The notes beneath the pieces are model-generated. The model ran no database searches. It was not told the DNA's origin and saw only the letters and a program-made list of their open reading frames with translations. Below are positions 26,289 to 34,051 of a stretch of 64,000 nucleotides of DNA, piece after piece. How positions within the stretch are numbered: the stretch's first letter is position 1; every line of letters begins with the position of its first letter. Location: positions 62,001 to 126,000 of the forward strand of contig CAVWBQ010000025.1 in the NCBI GenBank assembly GCA_963753225.1, given 5' to 3'. A program made the translations under genes and the position numbers. The stretch comes from Palsa-504 sp963753225. Its GTDB lineage: Bacteria > Actinomycetota > Actinomycetes > Streptosporangiales > Streptosporangiaceae.

Positions 26289-27630
26289 AGGCGTCCTCGA
26301 GGATGGACAGCCCCTCGTCGAGCAGGTTCTGGCCGATCACAAGCGGCGGCAGGAAGCGGATCACGTTGCCGAACGTTCCGCAGGTCAGCGTGACCAGCCC
26401 GGCCTGGTGGCAGGCCCGGGTGACGGCCGCCGTGGTGGCCGGGTCGGGGTCGAGCGTCCCCGGCTTGGTCAGCTCGATCGCCTGCATCGCGCCGCGGCCT
26501 CGCACGTCGGCGATGACCGGGTACTTCTCCGCCAGCCCGTGCAGCCTCGGCAGCATGATGTCGCCGATCCGGCGCGCCCGCCCGGCGAGGTCCTCGGCCG
26601 CCATCGTCTCGATCGCGCCGAGCGCCGCCGCGCAGGCCACCGGGTTGCCGCCGTAGGTGCCGCCCAGGCCGCCCGCGTGCACCGAGTCCATGAGCTCGGT
26701 GCGCCCGGTCACCGCGGCCAGCGGGAGCCCGCCCGCGATGCCCTTGGCCGTGGTGACCATGTCCGGCACCACGCCCTCGTGCTCGCAGGCGAACCAGTCG
26801 CCGGTGCGGCAGAACCCGGTCTGGATCTCGTCCGCGATGAACACGATCCCGTGCTCGCGGCAGAACTCGGCGAGCCCGGGCAGGAACCCGTCGGGCGGCA
26901 CCACGAACCCGCCCTCACCCTGGATCGGCTCGATGATCACGGCGGCCACGTTATCCTCGCCCACCTGGGTGTGGATGAGGCTCTTGATCATGGGCAGCGC
27001 GTCCGTCGCGCACGCCTCGCGGCCGCCCGGCCAGCGCAGCGGGTAGGCCATCGGCATCCGGTAGATCTCGCCGGCGAACGGGCCGAACTTGTCCTTGTAG
27101 GGCATGTTCTTCGCGGTGAGCGCCATGGTGAGGTTGGTGCGCCCGTGGTAGGCGTGGTCGAACGCCACGACGGCCTGCCGCCCGGTGGCGTGCCTGGCGA
27201 TCTTCACCGCGTTCTCTACCGCTTCCGCGCCGGAGTTGAACAGGGCCGAGCGCTTGTCGTGGATTCCCGGCGTGCGCCTGGCGAGTTCCTCGCAGACCTC
27301 GACGTAGCCCTCGTACGGCGTCACCATGAAGCAGGTGTGGGTGAACCTCGCCGCCTGCTCGGCCACCCGCGCGGACACCCGCGGGGCCGCGTTGCCCACG
27401 GAGACCACGGCGATCCCGGACCCGAAGTCGATCAGGGAGTTGCCGTCGGCGTCGACGATCACGCCGCCGCCCGCGTCCGTGACGAACACCGGCAGGACAT
27501 GACTGACGCCGCGGGCCACCGCGCGCTCGCGCCGGGCGAGCAGTTCGCGCGACACGGGTCCGGGGATCTCGGTAACGAGGTGCCTGCGCTGCGGAAGCCG
27601 GGCGTCATCGCCCGAAACATGCTCGGTCAT
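26275..27630 (-). CDS. gabT: class III aminotransferase, 4-aminobutyrate aminotransferase type
   Basis: A 451-residue PLP enzyme starting at ATG 27630. It has LFNSGAEAVENAVKIAR (PLP phosphate loop), AFDHAYHGRT, IIEPIQGEGG, FIADEIQTGFCRTG and TTAKGIAGGLPLAAVTG with the PLP-binding Lys. These match bacterial GabT proteins closely, including the length. It would transfer the amino group of 4-aminobutyrate to 2-oxoglutarate, giving succinate semialdehyde. Other omega-amino acids such as beta-alanine or 5-aminovalerate cannot be excluded. No succinate semialdehyde dehydrogenase gene is present in the window. First gene of a two-gene operon with the oxidoreductase. Confidence 0.85.
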   Translation of the reverse strand: MTEHVSGDDARLPQRRHLVTEIPGPVSRELLARRERAVARGVSHVLPVFVTDAGGGVIVDADGNSLIDFGSGIAVVSVGNAAPRVSARVAEQAARFTHTCFMVTPYEGYVEVCEELARRTPGIHDKRSALFNSGAEAVENAVKIARHATGRQAVVAFDHAYHGRTNLTMALTAKNMPYKDKFGPFAGEIYRMPMAYPLRWPGGREACATDALPMIKSLIHTQVGEDNVAAVIIEPIQGEGGFVVPPDGFLPGLAEFCREHGIVFIADEIQTGFCRTGDWFACEHEGVVPDMVTTAKGIAGGLPLAAVTGRTELMDSVHAGGLGGTYGGNPVACAAALGAIETMAAEDLAGRARRIGDIMLPRLHGLAEKYPVIADVRGRGAMQAIELTKPGTLDPDPATTAAVTRACHQAGLVTLTCGTFGNVIRFLPPLVIGQNLLDEGLSILEDAFAAV

Positions 27631-27737
27631 GCTCCGACGATAGATCATGAGACCGGACGGCTCTAGCGGAGGGAGGTGTACGGGAGAGGCGGGACCCTTA
27701 TCGTGGTGTGCCGGATACGGGAGAGGACGGATCTCGG

Positions 27738-29174
27738 ATGCCTGACCATGAAAGACCGGACGCGAGAGGGCTGTTCGGCGGCGTATTCGCCAGGGGCGGC
27801 GTCGAGGCGGACGACACCGCGTGGCTGCAAGCGATGCTGGACGCCGAGGCGGGCCTGGCCCGGGCCCTCGAGCGGGCCGGGCTCGCGCCGGCCGGGGCGG
27901 GCAAGGCGGTCACCGCGGCGGCCAGCGCGGCAAACTTCGATCCGAACGAACTGGGCGGACTCGCCGCCCTGACCGGCAACCCGGTGCCCGGGCTGGCCCG
28001 CGCGCTGGCCCGGCAGGTGCCCCAGACAGCGGTCAGCGCCGTCCATCGCGGCGCCACCAGCCAGGACATCGTGGACACCGCCGCGATGCTGCTGGCCAAG
28101 CGGGCCATCGACGTCATGCGGGCCGACCTGGCCCGGGCGGCCGACGCCGCGGGCGGGCTGGCCGCGGCGCACCGTGGCTCGATCATGATCGGCAGGACGC
28201 TGCTCCAGCAGGCCGTCCCGGTGACCTTCGGCCTGGTCGCAGCGGGCTGGCTGACCAGCGTGGACGAGGGCCGTGCCGGGCTCGATTCTCTGGGCCCGCG
28301 GCTCGCGGTCCAGTTCGGCGGCGCGGCGGGCACTCTCGCCTCGCTGGGCGACGCCGGCCAGCGGGTCGCGGCGCTGCTCGCCGAGGAACTCGGCCTGGCC
28401 GTGCCCGTGCTGCCCTGGCACACGGACCGGCTGCGGATCATCGACCTGGGCGCCGCGCTGGCCCGGGTCGCGGCGGCGCTCGGCAAGATCGCGCGGGACG
28501 TCACCCTGCTGGCCCAGTCGGAGGTCGGCGAGCTCAGCGAGGGCGCCGGTGCCGATCAGCGCGGGGCCGATCAGCGCGGTGCCGATCAGCGGGCGTCCGC
28601 GGCGTCGCCCCGGCGCGGCGGGTCCTCGGCGATGCCGCACAAGCGCAACCCGGTCGCCTCGATCGCCATCCTCGGCTGCACCAGGCAGGTCCCTGGGCTG
28701 CTCGCGACCCTGGCCATGGCCACCGAACAGGAACTGCAGCGCGCGGCCGGCGCCTGGCACGCCGAGTGGGAGCCGCTGACCGCCCTGCTCAGGCTGACCG
28801 GCTCCGCCGCGAGTTGGGCGGCCGAACTGCTGCCCGGGCTCGTCGTGGACACCTCGCGGATGGCCGCCAACCTGGCCGCGACCAAGGGCCTGCCGCTCGC
28901 CGAGCACGTGTCTTCGCTGCTGGCCGGCGTGCTCGGCGGCGCCCAGGCGCACGACCTGGTGGCCGAGGCGGGCGCGCGGGCCGTGAGCGCCGGGCTCCCG
29001 CTGCGCGACGTGCTGCTGGCCGTGCCCAAGCTCGAAGAACGGCTCTCGTCGGCCGGCATCACCGCCGAGCAGATCGATTCCGCGCTCGAGCCGTCCGGCT
29101 ACCTCGGCGTCGCCGGCGCCTTTGTCACCGCTGCTCTCGACGCGCACCAGGCACTGGAGGCTCGCCATGGATGA
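27738..29174 (+). CDS. pcaB: 3-carboxy-cis,cis-muconate cycloisomerase
   Basis: A 478-residue member of the fumarase/aspartase superfamily. Visible motifs are AVHRGATSQDIVDTA, GRTLLQQAVPVTFG and the superfamily signature GGSSAMPHKRNP. In the beta-ketoadipate pathway it lactonises 3-carboxymuconate to gamma-carboxymuconolactone. ATG 27738 has GGAGAGG upstream; a GTG 30 bases earlier is possible. Oddity: three 15-base direct repeats (28551-28595) insert about 20 residues (ADQRG x3) just before the mobile signature loop, where other PcaB proteins have a short Gly-rich turn. It overlaps pcaC by eight bases. Confidence 0.88.
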   Translation: MPDHERPDARGLFGGVFARGGVEADDTAWLQAMLDAEAGLARALERAGLAPAGAGKAVTAAASAANFDPNELGGLAALTGNPVPGLARALARQVPQTAVSAVHRGATSQDIVDTAAMLLAKRAIDVMRADLARAADAAGGLAAAHRGSIMIGRTLLQQAVPVTFGLVAAGWLTSVDEGRAGLDSLGPRLAVQFGGAAGTLASLGDAGQRVAALLAEELGLAVPVLPWHTDRLRIIDLGAALARVAAALGKIARDVTLLAQSEVGELSEGAGADQRGADQRGADQRASAASPRRGGSSAMPHKRNPVASIAILGCTRQVPGLLATLAMATEQELQRAAGAWHAEWEPLTALLRLTGSAASWAAELLPGLVVDTSRMAANLAATKGLPLAEHVSSLLAGVLGGAQAHDLVAEAGARAVSAGLPLRDVLLAVPKLEERLSSAGITAEQIDSALEPSGYLGVAGAFVTAALDAHQALEARHG

Positions 29175-29583
29175 CGCAATGGATGACGCAGCACGCGCCA
29201 GGCAGGGCATGACGGTACGCCGCGAGGTGCTGGGGAACGAGCACGTCGACCGGGCGGTGGCGGCGACCACCCCGTTCACCGAACCGTTCCAGGACTTCAT
29301 CACCCGCTACGCCTGGGGTGACATCTGGTCCCGGCCGGGGCTCTCCCGGGCCGAGCGCAGCCTGGTCACCCTGTCAGTGCTCGCCGCCATGCAGCACGAG
29401 CACGAGCTGGCCATGCACGTCAAGGCGGCGCTGCGCAACGGCCTGACGCCGGAGCAGATCCAGGAGGTCCTGCTCCAGGTGGCGGTGTACGCCGGCGTGC
29501 CGGTCGCGAACCGGGCCTTCCCGATCGCGCAGCGCGCGCTGGCCGAAGCCGGGGCGGCGGATGACGCCGCCGAACGGGCCTAA
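29167..29583 (+). CDS. pcaC: 4-carboxymuconolactone decarboxylase
   Basis: A 138-residue CMD/AhpD-fold protein. The body reads RREVLGNEHVDRA, FTRYAWG-like ITRYAWGDIWSRPGL, RSLVTLSVLAAM and HVKAALRNGLTPEQIQEVLLQVAVYAG, the standard stand-alone PcaC pattern with the catalytic His/Glu region. It decarboxylates gamma-carboxymuconolactone to beta-ketoadipate enol-lactone. The 5' end carries a 12-base duplication (ATGGATGACGCA twice), so either of two ATGs can serve. It overlaps the pcaB stop, so the two are coupled. Confidence 0.9.
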   Translation: MDDAMDDAARARQGMTVRREVLGNEHVDRAVAATTPFTEPFQDFITRYAWGDIWSRPGLSRAERSLVTLSVLAAMQHEHELAMHVKAALRNGLTPEQIQEVLLQVAVYAGVPVANRAFPIAQRALAEAGAADDAAERA

Positions 29584-29699
29584 CCGGAGCGCCCCCGGCG
29601 GCTTACGCTCTTGTCGGGTGCCCCAACGCCGCGAACTGGGAAGTTGTCCGCTCGCCACACACATGCGTCCGACATGCGAACGACTGTACTCATGGCGAT

Positions 29700-29721
29700 C
29701 GCTGACGCGTTATCGTTAGCG
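29700..29721. promoter_or_regulatory. inverted repeat, possible operator upstream of pcaI
   Basis: CGCTGACG (29700-29707) and CGTTAGCG (29714-29721) form an eight-base imperfect inverted repeat with a six-base spacer, one mismatch. It lies in the AT-richest part of the 386-base gap between pcaC and pcaI. The size fits an operator for a dimeric regulator such as the IclR or MarR types that control pca genes. No regulator gene is adjacent. Confidence 0.3.
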
Positions 29722-29765
29722 TAAGCAAACTACCTGGAGGGACGTGACTGCTCTGCCGCCTGAAG

Positions 29766-29788
29766 TCGGCAGCTTCTCAAGCTGCCGA
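29766..29788. repeat. perfect 10-base hairpin
   Basis: TCGGCAGCTT, loop CTC and AAGCTGCCGA form a perfect stem. On the minus strand it follows directly after the stop of the putative tnpB remnant, the position where IS605-family elements keep structured right ends or omega-RNA scaffolds. A second short perfect inverted repeat, CCTTCAG-C-CTGAAGG, lies at 29930-29944. Together they suggest the two ends of a collapsed element. Confidence 0.45.
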
Positions 29789-29890
29789 AGGAGCCTGACC
29801 ACAGCCCAGCCCGGCCCTGGACGCAATGTTCCGCGCCCCGTTCACGTACTTGTAGGCTCGTCTCACCTGCACCAGGTCCGTATTTTCAGG
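29777..29890 (-). pseudogene. putative 3' remnant of an IS605-type tnpB gene
   Basis: The minus-strand frame reads ...YKYVNGARNIASRAGLGCGQAPSAA and stops at 29777. TnpB/OrfB proteins end with a zinc ribbon followed by D.NAARNI..RAG...G. The VNGARNIASRAG part fits well, but the Cys pairs expected upstream are not visible, so the gene is degraded to its last ~35 codons. The element now separates pcaBC from pcaIJHGD. Confidence 0.4.
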
Positions 29891-29969
29891 CTCGGACACG
29901 GCCCGTGGAGGGGAGGGAGCGCGGCTTCACCTTCAGCCTGAAGGCTGGAGGACCCGCCGCGCATCTTTG

Positions 29970-30794
29970 ATGGCAGAGATCGTCTCACTCGCCGAAGCCG
30001 TAGAGCGGGCAATCCACGATGGCGACGCCGTCGCGATGGAGGGGTTCACGCACCTGATCCCGTTCGCCGCCGGGCACGAGGTGATCAGGCAGCGGCGCCG
30101 TGACCTGACGCTCATCAGGATGACGCCGGACCTCATCTACGACCAGCTCATCGGCGCGGGCTGCGCGCGCAAGCTGATCTTCTCCTGGGGCGGCAACCCC
30201 GGTGTCGGCTCGCTGCACCGGTTCCGCGACGCGGTCGAGAACTCCTGGCCGGTCCCGCTGGAGATAGAGGAGCATAGCCACGCCGGGATGGCCAACCGCT
30301 ACGTGGCCGGGGCTTCCGGTATCCCGTTCGCCGTGCTGCGCGGTTACAACGGCACCGGCCTGGAAACATTGAACGGCGGCGGCGGGTCCACGATCAAGCC
30401 GATCACCTGCCCGTTCACCGGCGAGACACTGACCGCGGTCTCCGCCCTGCGGCCGGACGTGGCGGTCATCCACGCCCAGCGGGCCGACCGGACCGGCAAT
30501 GTCCAGCTATGGGGAATCACCGGCGTGCAGAGGGAGGCCGTGCTCGCGTCGGCGCGTTCGGTGGTCACGGTGGAGGAGATCGTGGACGTACTCGACCCCC
30601 GGCCCGGCGCGGTGGTGCTGCCCGGCTGGACGGTGACCTTCGTGGCCCAGGCGCGGGAGGGCGCGCATCCCTCATACGCGCTGGGCTACTCGGTCCGTGA
30701 CAACGACTACTACGTGGCCTGGGACGCCATCGCCAGGGACCGCGAGAGCTTCACCCGGTGGCTGGACGACCAGCTCTATGCGGGGCGGTCATGA
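29970..30794 (+). CDS. pcaI: 3-oxoadipate CoA-transferase, alpha subunit
   Basis: A 274-residue class I CoA-transferase subunit A. It starts MAEIVSLAEAVERAIHDGDAVAMEGFTHLIPFAA, containing the GF.H/TP-type nucleotide loop of this family. Later segments KLIFSWGGNPGVGSLHRFR and ALRPDVAVIHAQRADRTGN are usual in PcaI/CatI proteins of actinobacteria. With PcaJ it transfers CoA from succinyl-CoA to 3-oxoadipate. The TGA overlaps the pcaJ ATG (ATGA), giving equal translation of the two subunits. Confidence 0.86.
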   Translation: MAEIVSLAEAVERAIHDGDAVAMEGFTHLIPFAAGHEVIRQRRRDLTLIRMTPDLIYDQLIGAGCARKLIFSWGGNPGVGSLHRFRDAVENSWPVPLEIEEHSHAGMANRYVAGASGIPFAVLRGYNGTGLETLNGGGGSTIKPITCPFTGETLTAVSALRPDVAVIHAQRADRTGNVQLWGITGVQREAVLASARSVVTVEEIVDVLDPRPGAVVLPGWTVTFVAQAREGAHPSYALGYSVRDNDYYVAWDAIARDRESFTRWLDDQLYAGRS

Positions 30795-31555
30795 CCTACA
30801 CCGCTGACGAGATGATGACGGTGTCCGCCGCCCGGGCGCTGCGCGACGGCATGACCTGTTTCGTCGGCATCGGGCTGCCCAGCTCGGCCGCGAACCTGGC
30901 CCGCGCCACGCACGCGCCGTCGCTGGTGCTGATCTACGAATCGGGCACGATCGGCGCCAAGCCGGACCGGCTGCCGCTGTCGATCGGCGACGGCATGCTA
31001 GCCGAGACGGCGGACGCGGTGGTCAGCGTCCCGGAGATCTTCAACTACTGGCTGCAGCCCGGCCGCATCGACGTCGGCTTCCTCGGCGCCGCCCAGATCG
31101 ACAAGTTCGGCAACATCAATACCACCGTGATCGGCGGGGATTACGGCAACCCCAAGGTGCGGCTGCCCGGTGCGGGCGGCGCGCCGGAGATCGCCGCCTC
31201 GTGCCGTGAGGTGATCGTCGTCGTCAGGCAGAATCACCGCTCGTTCGTCGAACGGGTCGACTTCGTCACCTCGGTCGGATACGGGTCGGGCAGGACAGAC
31301 CGCGAACGGCTCGGGCTTACCGGTGCCGGGCCCAAGAAGATCATCACCGACCTGGGCGTCCTGGAGCCCGATCCGGAGACGCTCGAGTTCACCCTGACCG
31401 GCCTGTATCCGGGCGTGTCCGCCTCGGCCGCGAAGGAACGCACCGGCTGGGACCTGGCCATCGCGGCGGATCCGGAGATCATCGCCGCGCCCACCCCGGC
31501 CGAACTGGAAGCGCTGCGCCGTTTCCAGGGCACGCAAGCAAGGAGCCATCAATGA
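30791..31555 (+). CDS. pcaJ: 3-oxoadipate CoA-transferase, beta subunit
   Basis: A 254-residue subunit B of the same enzyme. ESGTIGAKPDRLPLSIGD contains the catalytic Glu (ESG, equivalent to the SENG Glu of other class I transferases). VGFLGAAQIDKFGNINTTVIG is the conserved subunit B core. The start is fixed by the ATGA overlap with pcaI, and the end overlaps pcaH by ATGA as well. The gene therefore belongs to a tightly coupled pcaIJHGD run. Confidence 0.88.
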   Translation: MTYTADEMMTVSAARALRDGMTCFVGIGLPSSAANLARATHAPSLVLIYESGTIGAKPDRLPLSIGDGMLAETADAVVSVPEIFNYWLQPGRIDVGFLGAAQIDKFGNINTTVIGGDYGNPKVRLPGAGGAPEIAASCREVIVVVRQNHRSFVERVDFVTSVGYGSGRTDRERLGLTGAGPKKIITDLGVLEPDPETLEFTLTGLYPGVSASAAKERTGWDLAIAADPEIIAAPTPAELEALRRFQGTQARSHQ

Positions 31556-32301
31556 CGACCGCTGACGTATCGGCGTCGCTGGTCGGCGCGGAGACCGGCA
31601 AGCTGGTCCTGCCGTCGTACGAGCGTCCGGCGGCAGGCCTGCACCCGCCGCTCGACTTCGAGGGGTACCGCTCGACCGCGCTGCGCCACCCGAAGCAGCC
31701 GCTGGTGCTGCTGCCGCACGGGCTGACCGAGGTGACCGGGCCGCTGCTCGGCGACAGCCTGATCACGCCCACCGATTCCGATCTGACCACGCAGCATGAC
31801 GGCGAGCCGCAGGGACAGCGGATCATCGTGACCGGCCAGGTACTCGACTCCGGCGGGCGCCCGGTGCCCGACACGCTGATCGAGATCTGGCAGACGAACG
31901 CGGGCGGGCGCTACCGGCACTCGCGCGAGCACCACCCCGCGCCCCTCGACCCGAACTTCGACGGGATCGGGCGCGCCATCACCGACGCGGGCGGCCGGTA
32001 CCGGTTCGTCACCATCGCGCCAGGCGCATACCCGTGGGGAAACCACTACAACGCCTGGCGCCCGGCTCACATCCACTTCTCGCTGTTCGGCCGCGCGTTC
32101 ACCCAGCGACTGGTCACCCAGATGTACTTCCCTGGTGACCCGCTTCTTCCGATCGACCCGATCTTCAACTCGGTGCCCGACGAGAAGGCCAGGCAGCGGC
32201 TGATCGCCGACTTCGACATCGAGCTGACCCAGCCCGAGTGGGCCCTCGGCTACCACTGGGACATCGTGCTGCGCGGCCGCGACGCGACCGTCTTCGAGTA
32301 A
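31552..32301 (+). CDS. pcaH: protocatechuate 3,4-dioxygenase, beta subunit
   Basis: A 249-residue intradiol dioxygenase. The Fe(III) ligands are visible: Tyr121 (GGRYRH), Tyr166 (NHYNAWRP) and His173/His175 (AHIHFSLFG). IEIWQTNAGG and the loop LDPNFDGIGR are typical for the catalytic beta chain. It opens protocatechuate between the two hydroxyls to 3-carboxy-cis,cis-muconate, the PcaB substrate. The gene is coupled to pcaJ upstream by ATGA and lies 11 bases before pcaG. Confidence 0.93.
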   Translation: MTTADVSASLVGAETGKLVLPSYERPAAGLHPPLDFEGYRSTALRHPKQPLVLLPHGLTEVTGPLLGDSLITPTDSDLTTQHDGEPQGQRIIVTGQVLDSGGRPVPDTLIEIWQTNAGGRYRHSREHHPAPLDPNFDGIGRAITDAGGRYRFVTIAPGAYPWGNHYNAWRPAHIHFSLFGRAFTQRLVTQMYFPGDPLLPIDPIFNSVPDEKARQRLIADFDIELTQPEWALGYHWDIVLRGRDATVFE

Positions 32302-32312
32302 GGGCGGAACAA

Positions 32313-32882
32313 GTGCCAGGGATAACGCCTTCCCAGACCGTGGGCCCGTACTTCTCGATGCGGCTGCCGTGGCCCGACGGCCCGTTCGTGGTGCCCGAAC
32401 AGACCCCGGGCGCGATCACGATCATCGGGCGGCTCTACGACGGCGCAGGGAACATCATCCCGGACGGGCTGATCGAGACCTGGCAGGCCGGACCGGACGG
32501 GCGCTTCGCCCACCCCGACGACCCGCGCGGCGCTACCCCCGGCGGATACCAGAGCTTCCGCGGCTTCGGCCGGTGCCCGACCGCGCCGGACGGCTCGTAC
32601 CGCATCGTCACGCTCAAGCCAGGCCCGCTGCCCGCCTCCGACGGCAGCATCGAGGCGCCGCACCTGGACGTGTCGGTGTTCGCGCGCGGTCTGCTCGACC
32701 GCGTGGTCACCCGCATGTACTTTCCCGACGAGCCCGCTGCCAATGCCGCCGACCCGGTGCTGTGCTCCATCGGCGCGCCGAGGCGCCGGGCCACGCTCAT
32801 CGCGGTGCCCGAGCCGGAGGGCCAGCTCAGGTTCGACATCGTCCTGCAGGGTGAGCGCGAGACAGTCTTCTTCGATGTCTGA
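32313..32882 (+). CDS. pcaG: protocatechuate 3,4-dioxygenase, alpha subunit
   Basis: A 189-residue non-catalytic partner of PcaH. It opens PGITPSQTVGPYF and has GLIETWQAGPDGRFAHPDD and VSVFARGLLDRVVTRMYFPDE, but lacks the full set of iron ligands, as expected for the alpha chain. The GTG start at 32313 follows AGGGCGGA. Length and order (H before G) match known pca clusters. It overlaps pcaD by eight bases. Confidence 0.9.
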   Translation: MPGITPSQTVGPYFSMRLPWPDGPFVVPEQTPGAITIIGRLYDGAGNIIPDGLIETWQAGPDGRFAHPDDPRGATPGGYQSFRGFGRCPTAPDGSYRIVTLKPGPLPASDGSIEAPHLDVSVFARGLLDRVVTRMYFPDEPAANAADPVLCSIGAPRRRATLIAVPEPEGQLRFDIVLQGERETVFFDV

Positions 32883-33657
32883 GGTCCGCCTGGTCTCCTC
32901 GATGGAGGGGCCGGACGACGCGCCCGTGGTGATCCTCGCCAACCCGATCGGCACGACCAGGGCCATCTGGGACGCCCAGGCCCGGGTACTGCGCGAGGGT
33001 TTCCGGCTGCTCAGGTTCGAACTGCGCGGCCACGGGGCGCCCGGCGCGCAGTCGGATGCCCCGCCGGGCTCTTACTCCATCGCCGAGCTCGGCACCGACG
33101 TGCTCGGCCTGATGCGCGAGCACGGCGTCGACAGGGCCGCCTACTGCGGAATCTCCATCGGCGGGATGACCGGGCTATGGCTCGCCGCCAACGCGCCGGA
33201 GCGGATCTCCTCCCTGGTGGTGTGCTGCGCGGCGATCACCCCGATGCCGTCGCGGCAGTCATGGCTGGACCGGGCCGCGCTGGTGCGTTCCGAAGGGATG
33301 GCGGCGATCAGCGAGATGGTCCCGCCGCGCTGGTTCACCCCGGATTTTCTCGCCAGGCAGCCCGCGGCGGTCGCCTCCGTCATGGACATGCTGCACGGCA
33401 CCGACCCGGTGGGCTACGCGGGCTGCGGCGAGGCCATCGCCGGGATGGACCTGCGTCCCGTGCTCGGCTCGATCAAGGCGCCCACGCTGGTCATCGCGGG
33501 CGCCGAGGACCAGGCCGCGCCGCCATGGCAGGGCGCGATGACCGCGTCCGGCATCACGGACTCCCGGCTCCGGGTCATCCGCGGCACCTCGCACCTGGCC
33601 CCGTACCAGACACCGGGTCCGGTCACCGCCGCCATCTGCGCCCATCTAGATGAGTGA
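32875..33657 (+). CDS. pcaD: 3-oxoadipate enol-lactonase
   Basis: A 260-residue alpha/beta hydrolase. VVILANPIGTTRAIWDAQ is the conserved PcaD opening, the nucleophile elbow is CGISIGGM (Ser94), the acid lies in LVIAGAEDQAAPP and the His in GTSHLAPYQTP. It hydrolyses beta-ketoadipate enol-lactone to beta-ketoadipate. It is a separate lactonase here, not the PcaL fusion with PcaC found in many actinomycetes. The stop codon TGA (33655-33657) lies inside the 16-base terminal repeat of a MITE-like element. Confidence 0.9.
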   Translation: MSEVRLVSSMEGPDDAPVVILANPIGTTRAIWDAQARVLREGFRLLRFELRGHGAPGAQSDAPPGSYSIAELGTDVLGLMREHGVDRAAYCGISIGGMTGLWLAANAPERISSLVVCCAAITPMPSRQSWLDRAALVRSEGMAAISEMVPPRWFTPDFLARQPAAVASVMDMLHGTDPVGYAGCGEAIAGMDLRPVLGSIKAPTLVIAGAEDQAAPPWQGAMTASGITDSRLRVIRGTSHLAPYQTPGPVTAAICAHLDE

Positions 33658-33994
33658 TTCCTGATTCAGGTGAGTGCGGCGTGCCGGGGTGCGGCTCACG
33701 GCCTGAATAGCCTCCGGCCGGGCGGTGCGGATCACCCCCGTCCGGGCCGCGGATGAGGGCTGTATCAGCGCCGTCAGCCTCTCCCGCACCTCTATTCGCT
33801 CGCCAGTACGATGATCGTTGCTCTTACGGGGTGGATTCGGGCTTGCGGGTGATTTTGGGGCCCCGGGCTCAAAAACCACCCGGGAGCCCCGATCCACCCG
33901 GATCTTCCGCCGCTGCCCGCCTCACCGCGAACATCCGCACCGGGCACCCCGGCCAACACGGCCCGGGCCTGCAACCCGATCAGGAATCACTCAT
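33650..33994. mobile_element. MITE-like element with 16-base terminal inverted repeats
   Basis: ATGAGTGATTCCTGAT (33650-33665) and its exact complement ATCAGGAATCACTCAT (33979-33994) bound 345 bases with no convincing gene. The inside contains further inverted repeats near 33825-33900 (GGGGccCCGGG / CCCGGGaGCCCC and GGGTGGAT / ATCCACCC), so it can fold extensively. The 8-mer GCCCATCT occurs just outside both ends and could be a target duplication, though it does not abut the repeats. The left repeat supplies the last codons and stop of pcaD. Confidence 0.55.
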
Positions 33995-34051
33995 AGGGGC
34001 CCATCTCGCGACGTCATAGGCTGGCCCCCTTACCTTGATGAAGGAGGCGCC

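Noticed and set aside
29744..29941. 65-residue plus-strand ORF between pcaC and pcaI with a GGAGGG before GTG
   Set aside because: The encoded sequence is not recognisable and it is antisense to the better-supported tnpB-like tail.
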